Assembly: GCA_013329055.1 (NCBI GenBank)
Contig: DUKY01000009.1
Coordinates: forward strand, 1-58,813
Length of the DNA stretch: 58,813 nucleotides
From: Nanobdellota archaeon
GTDB taxonomy: Archaea; Nanobdellota; Nanobdellia; Pacearchaeales; GW2011-AR1
Reading direction: 5' to 3'
The notes beneath the pieces were generated by a model, which saw nothing but the letters and a program-made list of their open reading frames with translations, was not told where the DNA came from and searched no databases. Positions 47,640 to 56,261 of this stretch are shown here, piece by piece. The stretch's first letter is position 1. Each line of letters begins with the position of its first letter. A program made the position numbers and the translations under genes.

Positions 47640-48168
47640 CTAACTTGAGTAAATTCAAAAAATATTTTAAAAGTCGCGGGCGAGTAACTTTGTGGTAGAA
47701 ACTTAATTTTTCAAATAAGAATTCAAATATAAATAAAAAAGTTTCGTGCGAAGTTATGAGCAGAATCCCGTCGAGGTCATAATCTTTTGAAGATTTTAGG
47801 ATTCTCACTAAAAGACACCCGCTGGTTTCCTCAGAAAATTTAAAAAAACGAAATTTTCTGGGACATTCAAAAGATGATACTTTTGAAGTTTTTAAACTTC
47901 CTCAAATTGTGGAGCGGTGACATTTTATTGAGCCTTCTGCAATATCACTTGGAACTCTAATTTTTTATTTTGATTTGAAGGTCCTAAAAAATTTCAAAGA
48001 AATTTTTTGGACTTTAATTGGCGTTACAATTAAAGTGTTCGAATCACTTCAAATGCACTGTCTTTTGAGGTATTGAAATTCCAACTGGGATTTAAATGCT
48101 AAAAAATCTTTGATTTTTTATGTCCCAGAGAATTTAAATAAAATTCTCTGAGCCTCGAGATCATAATA
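47640..48168 (+). repeat. Repeat mosaic behind tRNA-Lys with two broken tRNA 3' copies
   Basis: First copy: GTCGCGGG (about 47673-47680), then a reverse-oriented module E (CGAGTAACTTTGTGG .. GTTTCGTGCGAAGTT), then GAATCCCGTCGAGGTCAT (to about 47780). Next come module A-like hairpins (GTGACATT 47917-47924/AATATCAC 47941-47948). Second copy: GTTCGAATC (48037-48045), a 107-base insert, and CCTCGAGATCA (48153-48163). The insert starts ACTTCAAATGCACTGT and ends in a CAGAGAAT/ATTCTCTG-type hairpin, as behind tRNA-Ser. No gene is seen in 47598-48336. Confidence 0.7.
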
Positions 48169-48279
48169 TATTTTCTAAAATCTTTTTATACTTTTTTTAA
48201 ATGCTTTAAGTTATCTTTTCCGTCGTTAATTATTTTTTTGTGTGATTTATTTTGAAATATATTTTTAAAAAACGAAATA

Positions 48280-48287
48280 TTTATAAA
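48280..48287 (+). promoter_or_regulatory. TATA box of the EF-1 alpha gene
   Basis: TTTATAAA with a purine-rich BRE-like ACGAAATA just upstream, 50 bases before the ATG at 48337. A start near 48310 would give a leader of about 27 bases, unlike the leaderless pattern of most genes here. Confidence 0.5.
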
Positions 48288-48336
48288 TGCATAATTTTTT
48301 AGATATTCACTTAAAACAAATTATATATTTTAAAAA

Positions 48337-49617
48337 ATGGCAAAAGGAAAACCAAACATGAATGTTGTGTTCGTTGGACACGTTGATGCAGGAAAATCAA
48401 CTTGTGTTGGACGAATGATGTTCGATTCAGGTATTATCCCTGAAAATGAAATGAAAAAGCTTAAAGAAGAAGCGATAAAGAATGGTAAAGCTGGATTTGA
48501 ATTCGCTTATGTTATGGATAATATTAAGGAAGAGAGGGAAAGAGGAGTTACTATTGACTTATCTTATAAAAAATTAGTTACTCAAAAATTCGAAATTACA
48601 ATTATTGATGCTCCTGGTCACAGAGATTTTGTTAAAAATATGATTACTGGTGCTTCACAAGCTGATGCAGCTTTCTTAGTAATTGCAGCTCCTTCTGGAG
48701 TTCAACCTCAAACTACTGAGCATTTATGGTTATTAAGAACTATGGGTGTTAAACAAATTGCAGTTGCAATTAATAAAATGGATGCTTTAGAATATAGTGA
48801 AGAAAAATTCAATAAAGTTAAAACAGATATTGGTACTTTATTAAAAGGTGTGGGTATTAAACCTGAAAACACTTCTTTTATTGCATGTTCTGGATTAATT
48901 GGAGATAATATTGTTAAAAAATCAGATAAAATGACTTGGTATAAAGGGCCAACAATTTTAGAACAAATGGATTTATTTAGTGCTCCTGAATTACCGACTT
49001 CACTTCCTATGAGAATGCCTGTTCAAGATGTTTATGAAATTACTGGTATTGGAACAGTTCCAGTAGGTAAAATTGAAACAGGTATTATGAGAGTTGGACA
49101 AAAAGTTAAAATCTTACCCGGTAGAATTTCAGGTATTGATGGTGAAATTAAGACTATTGAAATGCATCATGAAACTCATCCGGAAGCTTTAGCTGGAGAT
49201 AATGTTGGTGTTAATATTCGAGGAGTTGGTAAAAAAGATATTGCTAGAGGAGATGTTATCTGTGAAGCAGCTCATCCAGTACCAATTGTTGAAGAATTTA
49301 TCGCTACAATAACTGTAATTAATCACCCAACTGTACTTGCTAAAGGTTATACACCTGTATTCCATATTCACACTGCACAAATGCCTTGCCAATTTATTGA
49401 ATTAATCTCACAAATTAATCCTGCAACTGGTGAAGTTATTAAAGATCATCCTGATTTCTTGAAAAATGGAGATTCTGCAAAAGTTAGAATTAAACCCCAA
49501 GGAAATTTAGCTTTAGAAACTCAAAAAGATAATCCTTTTATGAGTAGATTTGCTGTAAGAGATGCTGGTGTTACTGTTGCAGCGGGGATGTGTACTGAAA
49601 TTACTAAAAAAAAGTAA
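48337..49617 (+). CDS. tuf: Translation elongation factor EF-1 alpha (aEF1A)
   Basis: GTPase that brings aminoacyl-tRNA to the ribosome. GTP motifs: GHVDAGKST (14-22), DAPGHRDF (near 90), NKMD (near 148) and SGL. The switch I region has ERERGVTIDLSYK as in archaeal/eukaryotic EF1A. Beta-barrel domains II and III follow, ending FAVRDAGVTVAAGMCTEI. 426 aa. Its own promoter and a long hairpin behind the stop make it look like a single-gene transcript. Confidence 0.97.
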   Translation: MAKGKPNMNVVFVGHVDAGKSTCVGRMMFDSGIIPENEMKKLKEEAIKNGKAGFEFAYVMDNIKEERERGVTIDLSYKKLVTQKFEITIIDAPGHRDFVKNMITGASQADAAFLVIAAPSGVQPQTTEHLWLLRTMGVKQIAVAINKMDALEYSEEKFNKVKTDIGTLLKGVGIKPENTSFIACSGLIGDNIVKKSDKMTWYKGPTILEQMDLFSAPELPTSLPMRMPVQDVYEITGIGTVPVGKIETGIMRVGQKVKILPGRISGIDGEIKTIEMHHETHPEALAGDNVGVNIRGVGKKDIARGDVICEAAHPVPIVEEFIATITVINHPTVLAKGYTPVFHIHTAQMPCQFIELISQINPATGEVIKDHPDFLKNGDSAKVRIKPQGNLALETQKDNPFMSRFAVRDAGVTVAAGMCTEITKKK

Positions 49618-49648
49618 ATTTTGATTCTTTTTGATTTATACTTCGTTA

Positions 49649-49690
49649 TTTTTCTGCTCATGTACAAAAGTACACTTCGCAGGAAAAATG
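49649..49690 (+). terminator. Long hairpin behind EF-1 alpha
   Basis: ATTTTTCTGC and GCAGGAAAAAT pair with one bulge, enclosing an inner stem GTAC-AAAA-GTAC. It starts about 30 bases behind the stop codon and is probably the 3' end of the EF-1 alpha transcript. Confidence 0.45.
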
Positions 49691-49694
49691 CCTC

Positions 49695-49853
49695 GTCTAA
49701 ATACAAAAATAATTCAAAATTTAAATTAGTCATCTTGACTTTATCAAACTACGCTGTAAAATAAAATCCTTGTCTAAATACAAAAATAATTCAAAATAGA
49801 AAAATTATGTTTAAAATAAAAATTTCTCAGTTAAATGCAAAAATAATTTAAAA
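49695..49853 (+). repeat. Three direct repeats upstream of the gene at 49875
   Basis: A 26-base unit (GTCTAAATACAAAAATAATT and on) stands at 49695-49720 and, without mismatch, at 49772-49797. A third, altered copy (GTTAAATGCAAAAATAATTT) is at 49830-49853, where its TTTAAAA lies about 28 bases before the next ATG, as a TATA box. The other copies may be spare promoters or factor-binding sites. Confidence 0.7.
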
Positions 49854-49874
49854 CTATTTAATTGTTAAATTATT

Positions 49875-50324
49875 ATGGTTGAGATTTTAGTTTATACTTT
49901 TGAAAATTTTCCTCAAATAAATGAATTAAAAAATAATTTCGGTGATGTTTTTATTTTTAAAAAATTAAGAGAAGATATTGATTCATTTTGTAAAAAAATT
50001 ATTGAAGTTAAACCTAAGTTAATTTTAGGCGTTGCAAAATCAAAAAAATATTCTTATTTTGAACCTTTGACAATAAATCGATTTAATAAATCTAAAAAGG
50101 TAATTAATTCTCTTAATGAAGAATTTATTCTCGATATTCCTAATTTAAATAATACAAATTTTTTAATTCGTAAAAGACCTACTACTTCATTTTGTAATTA
50201 TTCAATGTATAAAATTAAAAATTTTTTAGAAGAAAATGGTTTAGAAATTCCTTTTTCTTTTGTTCATATAAAACAACAAGATATTAAATTATTGCCAAAT
50301 TTATTAAATAAAAATTTTTTTTGA
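49875..50324 (+). CDS. Pyroglutamyl peptidase-like protein
   Basis: Small protein of 149 aa. The C-terminal part PTTSFCNYSMYKIKNFLEENG then IPFSFVHIKQQ recalls the catalytic Cys segment (AGTYVCNxxxY) and the His segment (FIHVP) of pyroglutamyl peptidase I. The centre has KLILGVAKSKKYSYFEPLTINRFN, like the strand that carries the family's Glu. The protein is shorter than true family members (about 200 aa) and the likeness is weak, so activity is uncertain. The start is the ATG at 49875 behind the third direct repeat. Confidence 0.5.
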   Translation: MVEILVYTFENFPQINELKNNFGDVFIFKKLREDIDSFCKKIIEVKPKLILGVAKSKKYSYFEPLTINRFNKSKKVINSLNEEFILDIPNLNNTNFLIRKRPTTSFCNYSMYKIKNFLEENGLEIPFSFVHIKQQDIKLLPNLLNKNFF

Positions 50325-50374
50325 GGATTTAGATATGCAAAAGCATTTTTAAAGCACGATTTATTTTTTATTAT

Positions 50375-51232
50375 ATGGAAAATAAAAGGGTGTATAATTC
50401 TTTAAAAGAATCTTTTACTATGCTTTTTGGGGTTTTTTTTGTTGCATTTGGGCTTAAAGGATTTTTGCTTCCTAATGGTTTTATTGACGGTGGTGTTACA
50501 GGGATATCTTTACTTTTAAGTTTTTTAACTCCGTTTACTCTTCCAATTTTAATTTTTGTTATAAATATACCTTTTTTCTTTCTTGCACAAAAACAAATTG
50601 GAAAAAGTTTTGCAATAAAAACTGCAATTGGTGTATTTATTCTTGCATTATTTTTAAAATTCATTGAGTTTCCATTAATTACTCACGATAAATTGCTTGT
50701 TGCAATCTTTGGAGGTTTTTTTATTGGCACTGGAATTGGACTTTCTGTTCGTGGCGGAAGTGTTTTAGATGGAACTGAAATACTTTCAGTTTATTTGCAT
50801 AAAAAAACCAGTTTTAGTATGGGAGAAATAGTCTTTTTCCTTAATCTTATTATATTCTCTATTGCCGCTTTTTTCCTCGGAGTGGAAATTGCACTTTATT
50901 CTATTCTAACATTTATTATTGCGTCTAAAACAATTGATTTTGTTTTGCAAGGTTTAGAAGAATACAAAGGTTTGACGATTATTTCAGATAAAAGTAAAGA
51001 AATAAGGATTGCTTTGATTAAAGATTTGAAAGGTGTTACTGTTTATTCAGGACAAAAAGGGAATATTCAGAATAAAGAAGAAATAGAAATTTTATTTACA
51101 GTTATTACTCGTCTTGAAATTACAAAAATAAAAAGTACGATTCTTTTAATTGATCCAAATGCTTTAATTATTGAGCAAAATATTTCTGAATTCCAAGGCG
51201 GATTTATTAAAACAAGAAAAAAACATATTTAA
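50375..51232 (+). CDS. YitT-family membrane protein
   Basis: Membrane protein of the YitT/DUF161 plus DUF2179 family, function not settled. Five or six hydrophobic segments fill residues 10-200, with the family strings GLKGFLLPNGFIDGGVTGISLLL, GFFIGTGIGLSVRGGSVLDGTEIL and FIIASKTIDFVLQGLEEYKG. The C-terminal 80 residues (ITRLEITKIKSTILLIDPNALI) form the soluble DUF2179 domain. 285 aa is normal. The start is the ATG at 50375. Confidence 0.9.
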   Translation: MENKRVYNSLKESFTMLFGVFFVAFGLKGFLLPNGFIDGGVTGISLLLSFLTPFTLPILIFVINIPFFFLAQKQIGKSFAIKTAIGVFILALFLKFIEFPLITHDKLLVAIFGGFFIGTGIGLSVRGGSVLDGTEILSVYLHKKTSFSMGEIVFFLNLIIFSIAAFFLGVEIALYSILTFIIASKTIDFVLQGLEEYKGLTIISDKSKEIRIALIKDLKGVTVYSGQKGNIQNKEEIEILFTVITRLEITKIKSTILLIDPNALIIEQNISEFQGGFIKTRKKHI

Positions 51233-51298
51233 ATTTATTTTTATATCTCTCTTCTAATCTCAATAATTCTTTTAAATGTGAATTCTTTTAGAATAACA

Positions 51299-52219
51299 AT
51301 GGCAGAAATAGTTAAAGAGTTAGAAGTTCCTAAAAGATTTAACTATGATTATTCTAAAAAAGATTTGTCTTGTTTTTTAGGGAATCATTCAACAATTAAG
51401 TTTATTCATGATGTTTATTATAACATTGCATTTAGCAACATTTTTTGTGAAAATGGTGCAAGACCTAAAAAATCTTTTCTTCTTGAAGGAGAAAATGGTA
51501 CCGGTAAGACTTTAGCAGTTAAATGTATCGTCGGTGAATTATTTAAACGAGGAATTAATACTCATGTTGAAGAATATAGTATTGGGACTCATGGTTCTCA
51601 TTTTGTTGATAAAGGAAGTATTAATTTACAGGAATTTTTTACTAAAGCTCAAGATAAATTAAAATCAGAGAATGGGATTCAACGATTAATCTATCTTTTT
51701 GATGAGGCTGAAGTATTGATGGGGCAGAGAGGAGGAGAAAATCATGATGAAAATGATAAAAGAATTAATACTTTAATGACTAATCTTCAAAAGATTCATG
51801 ATTCAGATTCTCAAGAATATTTATTTTTTATCACAAATGAACCGAAGCTTATGGATAAAGCAAGTATCCGTTCGCAAAGAATAGATCAAGTAATAGAATT
51901 TACTTTGCCTGAGGTTGGACCACGAAGACAGTTATTTCAATATTCTATTCAACAAATAAATCAAAGAGCAAATCGTGAGGTGATACAAAGATATGATGCA
52001 TTTAAATTAGCAGAATTATCTGAGGATTTTAATTGTGCAGATTGTGTTGAGGTACCTGAAAGGGCTTTACAGCAGGAAATAATAAATTATATTAAAAATG
52101 GGGAGATCGAAAAATTGCCTCATATGTTTATAACTCAGGAAAAGTTATTAATCGAGATAAAAAATCAAATAGAAAAATATCGTGCAACAACCAAAAGAAA
52201 AATTGGTTTTTTTGGGTAG
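51299..52219 (+). CDS. AAA+ ATPase
   Basis: ATPase of the AAA+ class with LLEGENGTGKTLAVKCIVG (Walker A, near 61-68), RLIYLFDEAEVLMGQRGG (Walker B, near 124-132), YLFFITNEP (sensor 1) and IRSQRIDQVIEF (arginine region). 306 aa with one ATPase module and a helical lid; no membrane or protease domain. The start is the ATG at 51299, about 25 bases after TTTAAATG; a GTG at 51278 is an alternative. The remodelled partner is unknown. Confidence 0.85.
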   Translation: MAEIVKELEVPKRFNYDYSKKDLSCFLGNHSTIKFIHDVYYNIAFSNIFCENGARPKKSFLLEGENGTGKTLAVKCIVGELFKRGINTHVEEYSIGTHGSHFVDKGSINLQEFFTKAQDKLKSENGIQRLIYLFDEAEVLMGQRGGENHDENDKRINTLMTNLQKIHDSDSQEYLFFITNEPKLMDKASIRSQRIDQVIEFTLPEVGPRRQLFQYSIQQINQRANREVIQRYDAFKLAELSEDFNCADCVEVPERALQQEIINYIKNGEIEKLPHMFITQEKLLIEIKNQIEKYRATTKRKIGFFG

Positions 52220-52244
52220 TTTGAAAAAAAATATTTATTTAGAA

Positions 52245-52487
52245 TTATTCTTTTCTTTGCATGGATTCTCTATAATAACGAATTAAATCTAAATTTCCGC
52301 ATACAATGTTTCCATTATGCGAAATTTTTTGGTATAAGCATGTTTGATTTTTTAATTCTTCAGGCAATATTTGAGTCCTTCTTTCAATATCGCATAATAC
52401 TGTTAATCCTTGATTTTTATGAAATTCATATCTTGAGCAATAAGTTCTTATTGTTTCCGGAAGATTTTCTTTTTTAGGCAGTTCCAT
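52245..52487 (-). CDS. Small four-cysteine protein downstream of uS7
   Basis: Unrecognised protein of 80 aa with cysteines near residues 17, 32, 50 and 63 that might hold a metal. It is basic and soluble. It lies 24 bases behind the uS7 gene on the same strand and is likely co-transcribed with the uS12-uS7 pair, which hints at a ribosome or translation link. No domain is recognised. Confidence 0.55.
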   Translation of the reverse strand: MELPKKENLPETIRTYCSRYEFHKNQGLTVLCDIERRTQILPEELKNQTCLYQKISHNGNIVCGNLDLIRYYRESMQRKE

Positions 52488-52511
52488 TTTAGTTTTATTA
52501 ATTGATTAGAA

Positions 52512-53126
52512 TTATCTAGCAGCGTCTGCTTGTTTTTCAGATTCATTTCTTTTCTTAAGTGCAAAACTTTCTTTGTTATCTTCATAAGCCATGATAATTT
52601 CTTCAGTTAATGTTTGGGCGATTGTTTTTTTCTTGTTAAATGCTTTATCTGATGCTCCGTGAACAAGGTGTTTTAAAGCTAAATTAACTCTTCTAATTGG
52701 CGAAACATCTACTGCTTGCGGATATCTTGCTCCCCCATATTCAATTACTGTAACTTCATCCATTGGTGCTGCATTTTCAATTGCTTTTACTAAAACTGCT
52801 ACCGGATTTTGTTTAGTTTTTTGTTCAATTGATTTAAGAACTTCTAAGATAATTTTCATATTTTTTGAATATTTTCCTGTTGAGTGCCCCTGTTCAATTT
52901 TATGTTTTCTTCCTCTGTGTCCTGCAACAGCAAGCTTATTCATTAATCTTTCAACAATGTTTACTTTTGTTTGACCGAATTTTGTTACATTTCTTCCTTG
53001 GCTTTTTAAAATTAATTTTGGTTGTAAATTAATTACTCCTTTTAATCCTAAATCCTGAACAGTTACTTCTGATATATCATATAAATCAAATATTTTCATT
53101 GTTGGGTTTAATGTTTTTTCAGTCAT
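52512..53126 (-). CDS. rps7: 30S ribosomal protein S7 (uS7)
   Basis: Small-subunit head protein that organises 16S rRNA. It has the archaeal uS7 pattern: MKIFDLYDISEVTVQDLGLKGVINLQP, HGRGRKHKIEQGHSTGKY-like RGRKHKIEQGHSTGKYSKN, ENAAPMDEVTVIEYGGARYPQAVDVSP and RRVNLALKHLVHGASDKAF. The start at ATG 53124-53126 lies one base behind the uS12 stop; an earlier in-frame ATG at 53147 would overlap uS12. 204 aa. Confidence 0.95.
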   Translation of the reverse strand: MTEKTLNPTMKIFDLYDISEVTVQDLGLKGVINLQPKLILKSQGRNVTKFGQTKVNIVERLMNKLAVAGHRGRKHKIEQGHSTGKYSKNMKIILEVLKSIEQKTKQNPVAVLVKAIENAAPMDEVTVIEYGGARYPQAVDVSPIRRVNLALKHLVHGASDKAFNKKKTIAQTLTEEIIMAYEDNKESFALKKRNESEKQADAAR

Positions 53127-53127
53127 T

Positions 53128-53550
53128 TTATCTTCTTCCTTTTTCAATTTTTTTATGAACTAGTCTTTCTAATTGCTGATCATTTACCTGAATAACGCAC
53201 CATCTAACTCCTGGAATATCTCCTTTTGATCTTCCTTGTTTTCCTCCAATTCTTTCAATCATAACTTCGTCATGTTCATCAATAAATTTTTGTCCAAGGT
53301 TTCCTGGAATAAATGCTGTTACTTGTCTTCCGTTTTTCTTTAATTGAACTTTGCAACATTTTCTCATCGCTGAGTTTGGCTGTTTAGCTTCTTTTTGAAC
53401 TTTTTGCAGTACTATCCCTTTAGCTTGATTTGCTCCTTCTAAAGGGTCAGATTTAGCATATAAATCGAGAGTTCTCACTTTGTATTGTCTGTCTTTCCAT
53501 CGAAATTTTCTTCGATCATTCATTAATTTTGTTGCACTTTTTAATCCCAT
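53128..53550 (-). CDS. rps12: 30S ribosomal protein S12 (uS12)
   Basis: Small-subunit protein of the decoding centre. The conserved core is clear: [28 protein letters not shown] (with KQPNSA), [35 protein letters not shown]. The archaeal N-terminus ([23 protein letters not shown]) is present. 140 aa. It is followed by uS7 with a one-base gap and preceded at 85 bases by the NusA-like gene, the usual archaeal order, though RNA polymerase genes are missing upstream. Confidence 0.96.
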   Translation of the reverse strand: MGLKSATKLMNDRRKFRWKDRQYKVRTLDLYAKSDPLEGANQAKGIVLQKVQKEAKQPNSAMRKCCKVQLKKNGRQVTAFIPGNLGQKFIDEHDEVMIERIGGKQGRSKGDIPGVRWCVIQVNDQQLERLVHKKIEKGRR

Positions 53551-53634
53551 GTTATTTCTTGTTTTTGATACAAATATTCTTAATAAAACTAGTTTTTAAA
53601 GCTTATCATTTGCTTAAGTTTTATTAGGATTTAT

Positions 53635-54051
53635 TTAAATTATTTTAAAATCTTTTTTAAAAAAATTTCTGACTATTTTTTGCATTTCTAATAATCTTCT
53701 TTTGTTTCTTCCAATTAATGCTGCTTTACTTTGACTTCCGGCTGTAAGTATTATTTCGTCTTCTTTTATTTCTAAATTTTGGAATGTTACGGGGCTTACA
53801 ATTGAAGAAATGAACTTTTTTGCGTCACTAATATCTGTCGGATTTGGAATTATTTTAATTTTTCTTTTGACGATGCTACTTATTTGTTTTACATTTTTTC
53901 CATTTTCACCGACTGCTTTTGAAATTAATCGTTGAGGAACACAAAAAAAGATTGCTTCATTATAATTAAAACAGTATCGGGTATTGATGCCTGTGACTTT
54001 ACTAAATAAGTTTAAGTGCCGTATGTCCTCCATATCTATTATATTTACCAT
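53635..54051 (-). CDS. nusA: NusA-like KH-domain transcription factor
   Basis: Archaeal NusA-related protein made of two KH domains, taken to act in transcription termination or antitermination with RNA polymerase. KH1 has VPQRLISKAVGENGKNVKQI (GxxG as GENG) and KH2 has AALIGRNKRRLLEM (GRNK). 138 aa is the normal archaeal length. It lies upstream of uS12 and uS7 as in most archaea. The start is the ATG at 54049-54051; an internal ATG six codons on is possible. Confidence 0.88.
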   Translation of the reverse strand: MVNIIDMEDIRHLNLFSKVTGINTRYCFNYNEAIFFCVPQRLISKAVGENGKNVKQISSIVKRKIKIIPNPTDISDAKKFISSIVSPVTFQNLEIKEDEIILTAGSQSKAALIGRNKRRLLEMQKIVRNFFKKDFKII

Positions 54052-54165
54052 TCTTTTCTTTGAAATTAAACTAAATTTTTAGTTTATTATAGATGTGATG
54101 AGGTACTTTGTTTTATAAAGTTTTCCGAAGTTTTTGGATATTGTTTTTTTTAGAATTATAATATT

Positions 54166-54357
54166 TTATTCTGATTTTAGTATTTCAGGAATATAAAATA
54201 TTGTTTTTTCTTGAAAATAATTGTATCTTAAATTTTTGATGAATACGTTTGTTCCTTTTTTATTTCTTGGAATTAATATTTTTTTCTGAATTATTTTTTC
54301 TAGGTTTGAATTAGTTGAATTTTTTTCTTGTTCTTTATTAAGATATGTTTCTTTCAT
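54166..54357 (-). CDS. Possible small hypothetical protein
   Basis: Open frame of 63 codons between the NusA-like gene and a divergent gene. The product is very basic (many Lys, Asn, Ile) with a helical start and a strand-like second half (VFIKNLRYNYFQEKTIFYIPEIL). No family is recognised. AAATTTAAC lies shortly before the ATG. In such AT-rich DNA a chance frame of this length is possible; the otherwise empty 400-base gap favours a real gene slightly. Confidence 0.4.
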   Translation of the reverse strand: MKETYLNKEQEKNSTNSNLEKIIQKKILIPRNKKGTNVFIKNLRYNYFQEKTIFYIPEILKSE

Positions 54358-54459
54358 ATATCTGTTAAATTTTAATTCTTTTTAATATTTTCTTTTGTAA
54401 AAATAGCTTATATATTCGTCATTGGTTTTTAATAAAAACTTTGTTTATTAATATAGAAA

Positions 54460-54906
54460 ATGAAATATTTATTAAGAAAATTTTTTGGGGGTTTATTTTT
54501 ATTAATCGGGATTCTTTTGATTATTAATTCTTTCTCGACGATTACAGGGTTTGCTATTGTTCAGGATTTAGATTTTAGTGTGAGTTCAATACTTTCGATG
54601 ACTTTTATTATTGTGGGATTAGTTTTATTAGTTTTAAAAAAACCTTTTGTTCCGGAAAATTTAGCTCAGGAAGCTTTAGAAAGTAATGTTTTGCCGAATA
54701 CTCGTAGTGAATTGATTAATATTGCTAAAGATATGAGATTTGAAGTTAAGGAAGATAAAAATGGTTATATTATATTAGATAAATATAAGGAACCTTTAAT
54801 TAAAATTTCATTTGATGAAGAGATTACGCATGAAAAAGCAAAAAAGATTTTAAGACAATTATCTAACGAAGAAAAAAATTTTAAGCATCTTACATTAAAA
54901 AAATAA
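54460..54906 (+). CDS. Two-segment membrane protein with soluble tail
   Basis: Unrecognised 148-aa protein. Two hydrophobic segments (about 10-32 and 45-65) are followed by a soluble domain with alternating charges (MRFEVKEDKNGYIILDKYKEPLIKISF). The hairpin-like membrane part with an inside tail fits a small anchored protein. It meets the 450-aa gene tail to tail with two bases between. No function is proposed. Confidence 0.6.
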   Translation: MKYLLRKFFGGLFLLIGILLIINSFSTITGFAIVQDLDFSVSSILSMTFIIVGLVLLVLKKPFVPENLAQEALESNVLPNTRSELINIAKDMRFEVKEDKNGYIILDKYKEPLIKISFDEEITHEKAKKILRQLSNEEKNFKHLTLKK

Positions 54907-54908
54907 TT

Positions 54909-56261
54909 TTAAGCATAACTTGGCATTCCGTGTGCTTTTTTGTAAATATCGTATATTGTGAATGTTGTGCTTACGGCTTTATTTTTTGCAATTTTTCTTA
55001 AATGATTTGATTCTACCCAATCATCTTTTTTGATTGGTCTTCCTCTTTTGTCTTCTTCTTTTTTTGGTTTTGTTTCAATTTTTTTATTATATAGTCCTAA
55101 TAATGCTGAAAATGGATTTTCTCCTGAAACTTTTTTTGTTTCACCTTTTTCTTCCTGTTCTTTTTCGTCTAAGAAATCATCAATTTCTTTTTGCAATAAT
55201 CCTAAACTTTCTGTTGTTGCTCCTTCAATTAATCCTAAGACATCCCCTATATCTGATTTATCTAATTCATATTCTAATCTTTGCAATTCATCTTCATTTA
55301 ATGCATATCCTCTGAATGTTATTTCTGTTCTTCCTCCAAATGCAAAATCTCCTCTTTGGCTGACTTTTTGCGGAATTCCTCTGAAATTAAAATCGACTAA
55401 AATACATGCATAATAATTTCTACGTGTTTTGACTTTTGATAATTCCGGGGGTAATTTTACCTGGGTTTTGCCTAATAATGTTAATTCAAAAATTGTTGTT
55501 GAAAAACTTTTTACTAATGCCGGGTTTCTTCCACCTTCTTTTTGTTCGAGTTGCATTGATGCTTTTAAGTATGGTTTTGCCCAACGTGAATATAATTTTA
55601 AACTGTTTACCTGGCTTTTAAGATAATTTCTTTCTAATTGGTATCTTTTACGTAATTCTGTTTCTGATTCTTTTAACCAATTATTGAATTCATAAACTCT
55701 TTGGACTAAAATTTTTTTTACTCTTTCATTTAGATCTATTTTTTGTGCTTCGTCTACTGTTTTTGCAAACATAAATGCGTCGAGTAATGTTTGAAATCCT
55801 GTGATTCCCATAGCCATTGCTTTAATACTTGAGTTTTGTTTGTTGATGTCTACTTTGTCCAGCCAAATTTGTTTTAAGGATAATATTGCTGATTCTTTTT
55901 TTACTGGGTCTTTTAAATCGCTATAACTTTGCAATCTTACTTTAAATTCTTTTAAATCATAAATTAAATTTAGTACGCTTCTTAAGATTGCATTGACTCT
56001 TTCCATTGTTGCTGCTCCTTGCTGTTGCATTACCGAGGCTCGTTGCCCCATTTCTCCAAAATGTCCTGAACCCGGGCTTGACATGAAGTTGTCTATTAAT
56101 TTTTCCGGTTTTAGGCCAAAGTCGTTCATTAAATCCAGTGTCCAGAAATAGATTGGTTCTAATGTGTCTGCTGCGGAGTCATAAACTATTTTATGTGTTG
56201 TTTCGGGTTTTACTCCGATTTTTTTTTCAATGATTTCATAAATATTCATTACTTCTGCCAT
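54909..56261 (-). CDS. Conserved-looking 450-residue protein of unknown function
   Basis: I do not recognise a named family, although similar proteins in DPANN genomes come to mind. It starts MNIYEIIEKKIGVKPETTHKIVYDSAADTLE-like and is largely helical to residue 270, with RSVLNLIYDLKEFKVRLQSY and FNNWLKESETELRKRYQLERNYL. Next comes a strand-rich part (RRNYYACILVDFNFRGIPQ, GDFAFGGRTEITFRGYALN), then an acidic coil (LDEKEQEEKGETKK) and a basic end. No membrane segment. It might be a cell-structure or chaperone-like protein; nothing firmer can be said. Confidence 0.6.
   Translation of the reverse strand: MAEVMNIYEIIEKKIGVKPETTHKIVYDSAADTLEPIYFWTLDLMNDFGLKPEKLIDNFMSSPGSGHFGEMGQRASVMQQQGAATMERVNAILRSVLNLIYDLKEFKVRLQSYSDLKDPVKKESAILSLKQIWLDKVDINKQNSSIKAMAMGITGFQTLLDAFMFAKTVDEAQKIDLNERVKKILVQRVYEFNNWLKESETELRKRYQLERNYLKSQVNSLKLYSRWAKPYLKASMQLEQKEGGRNPALVKSFSTTIFELTLLGKTQVKLPPELSKVKTRRNYYACILVDFNFRGIPQKVSQRGDFAFGGRTEITFRGYALNEDELQRLEYELDKSDIGDVLGLIEGATTESLGLLQKEIDDFLDEKEQEEKGETKKVSGENPFSALLGLYNKKIETKPKKEEDKRGRPIKKDDWVESNHLRKIAKNKAVSTTFTIYDIYKKAHGMPSYA

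Noticed and set aside
47563-47808. Open frame antisense to tRNA-Lys
   Set aside because: Ends with STGFEPATP, a known tRNA-overlap artefact, and crosses the repeat mosaic.
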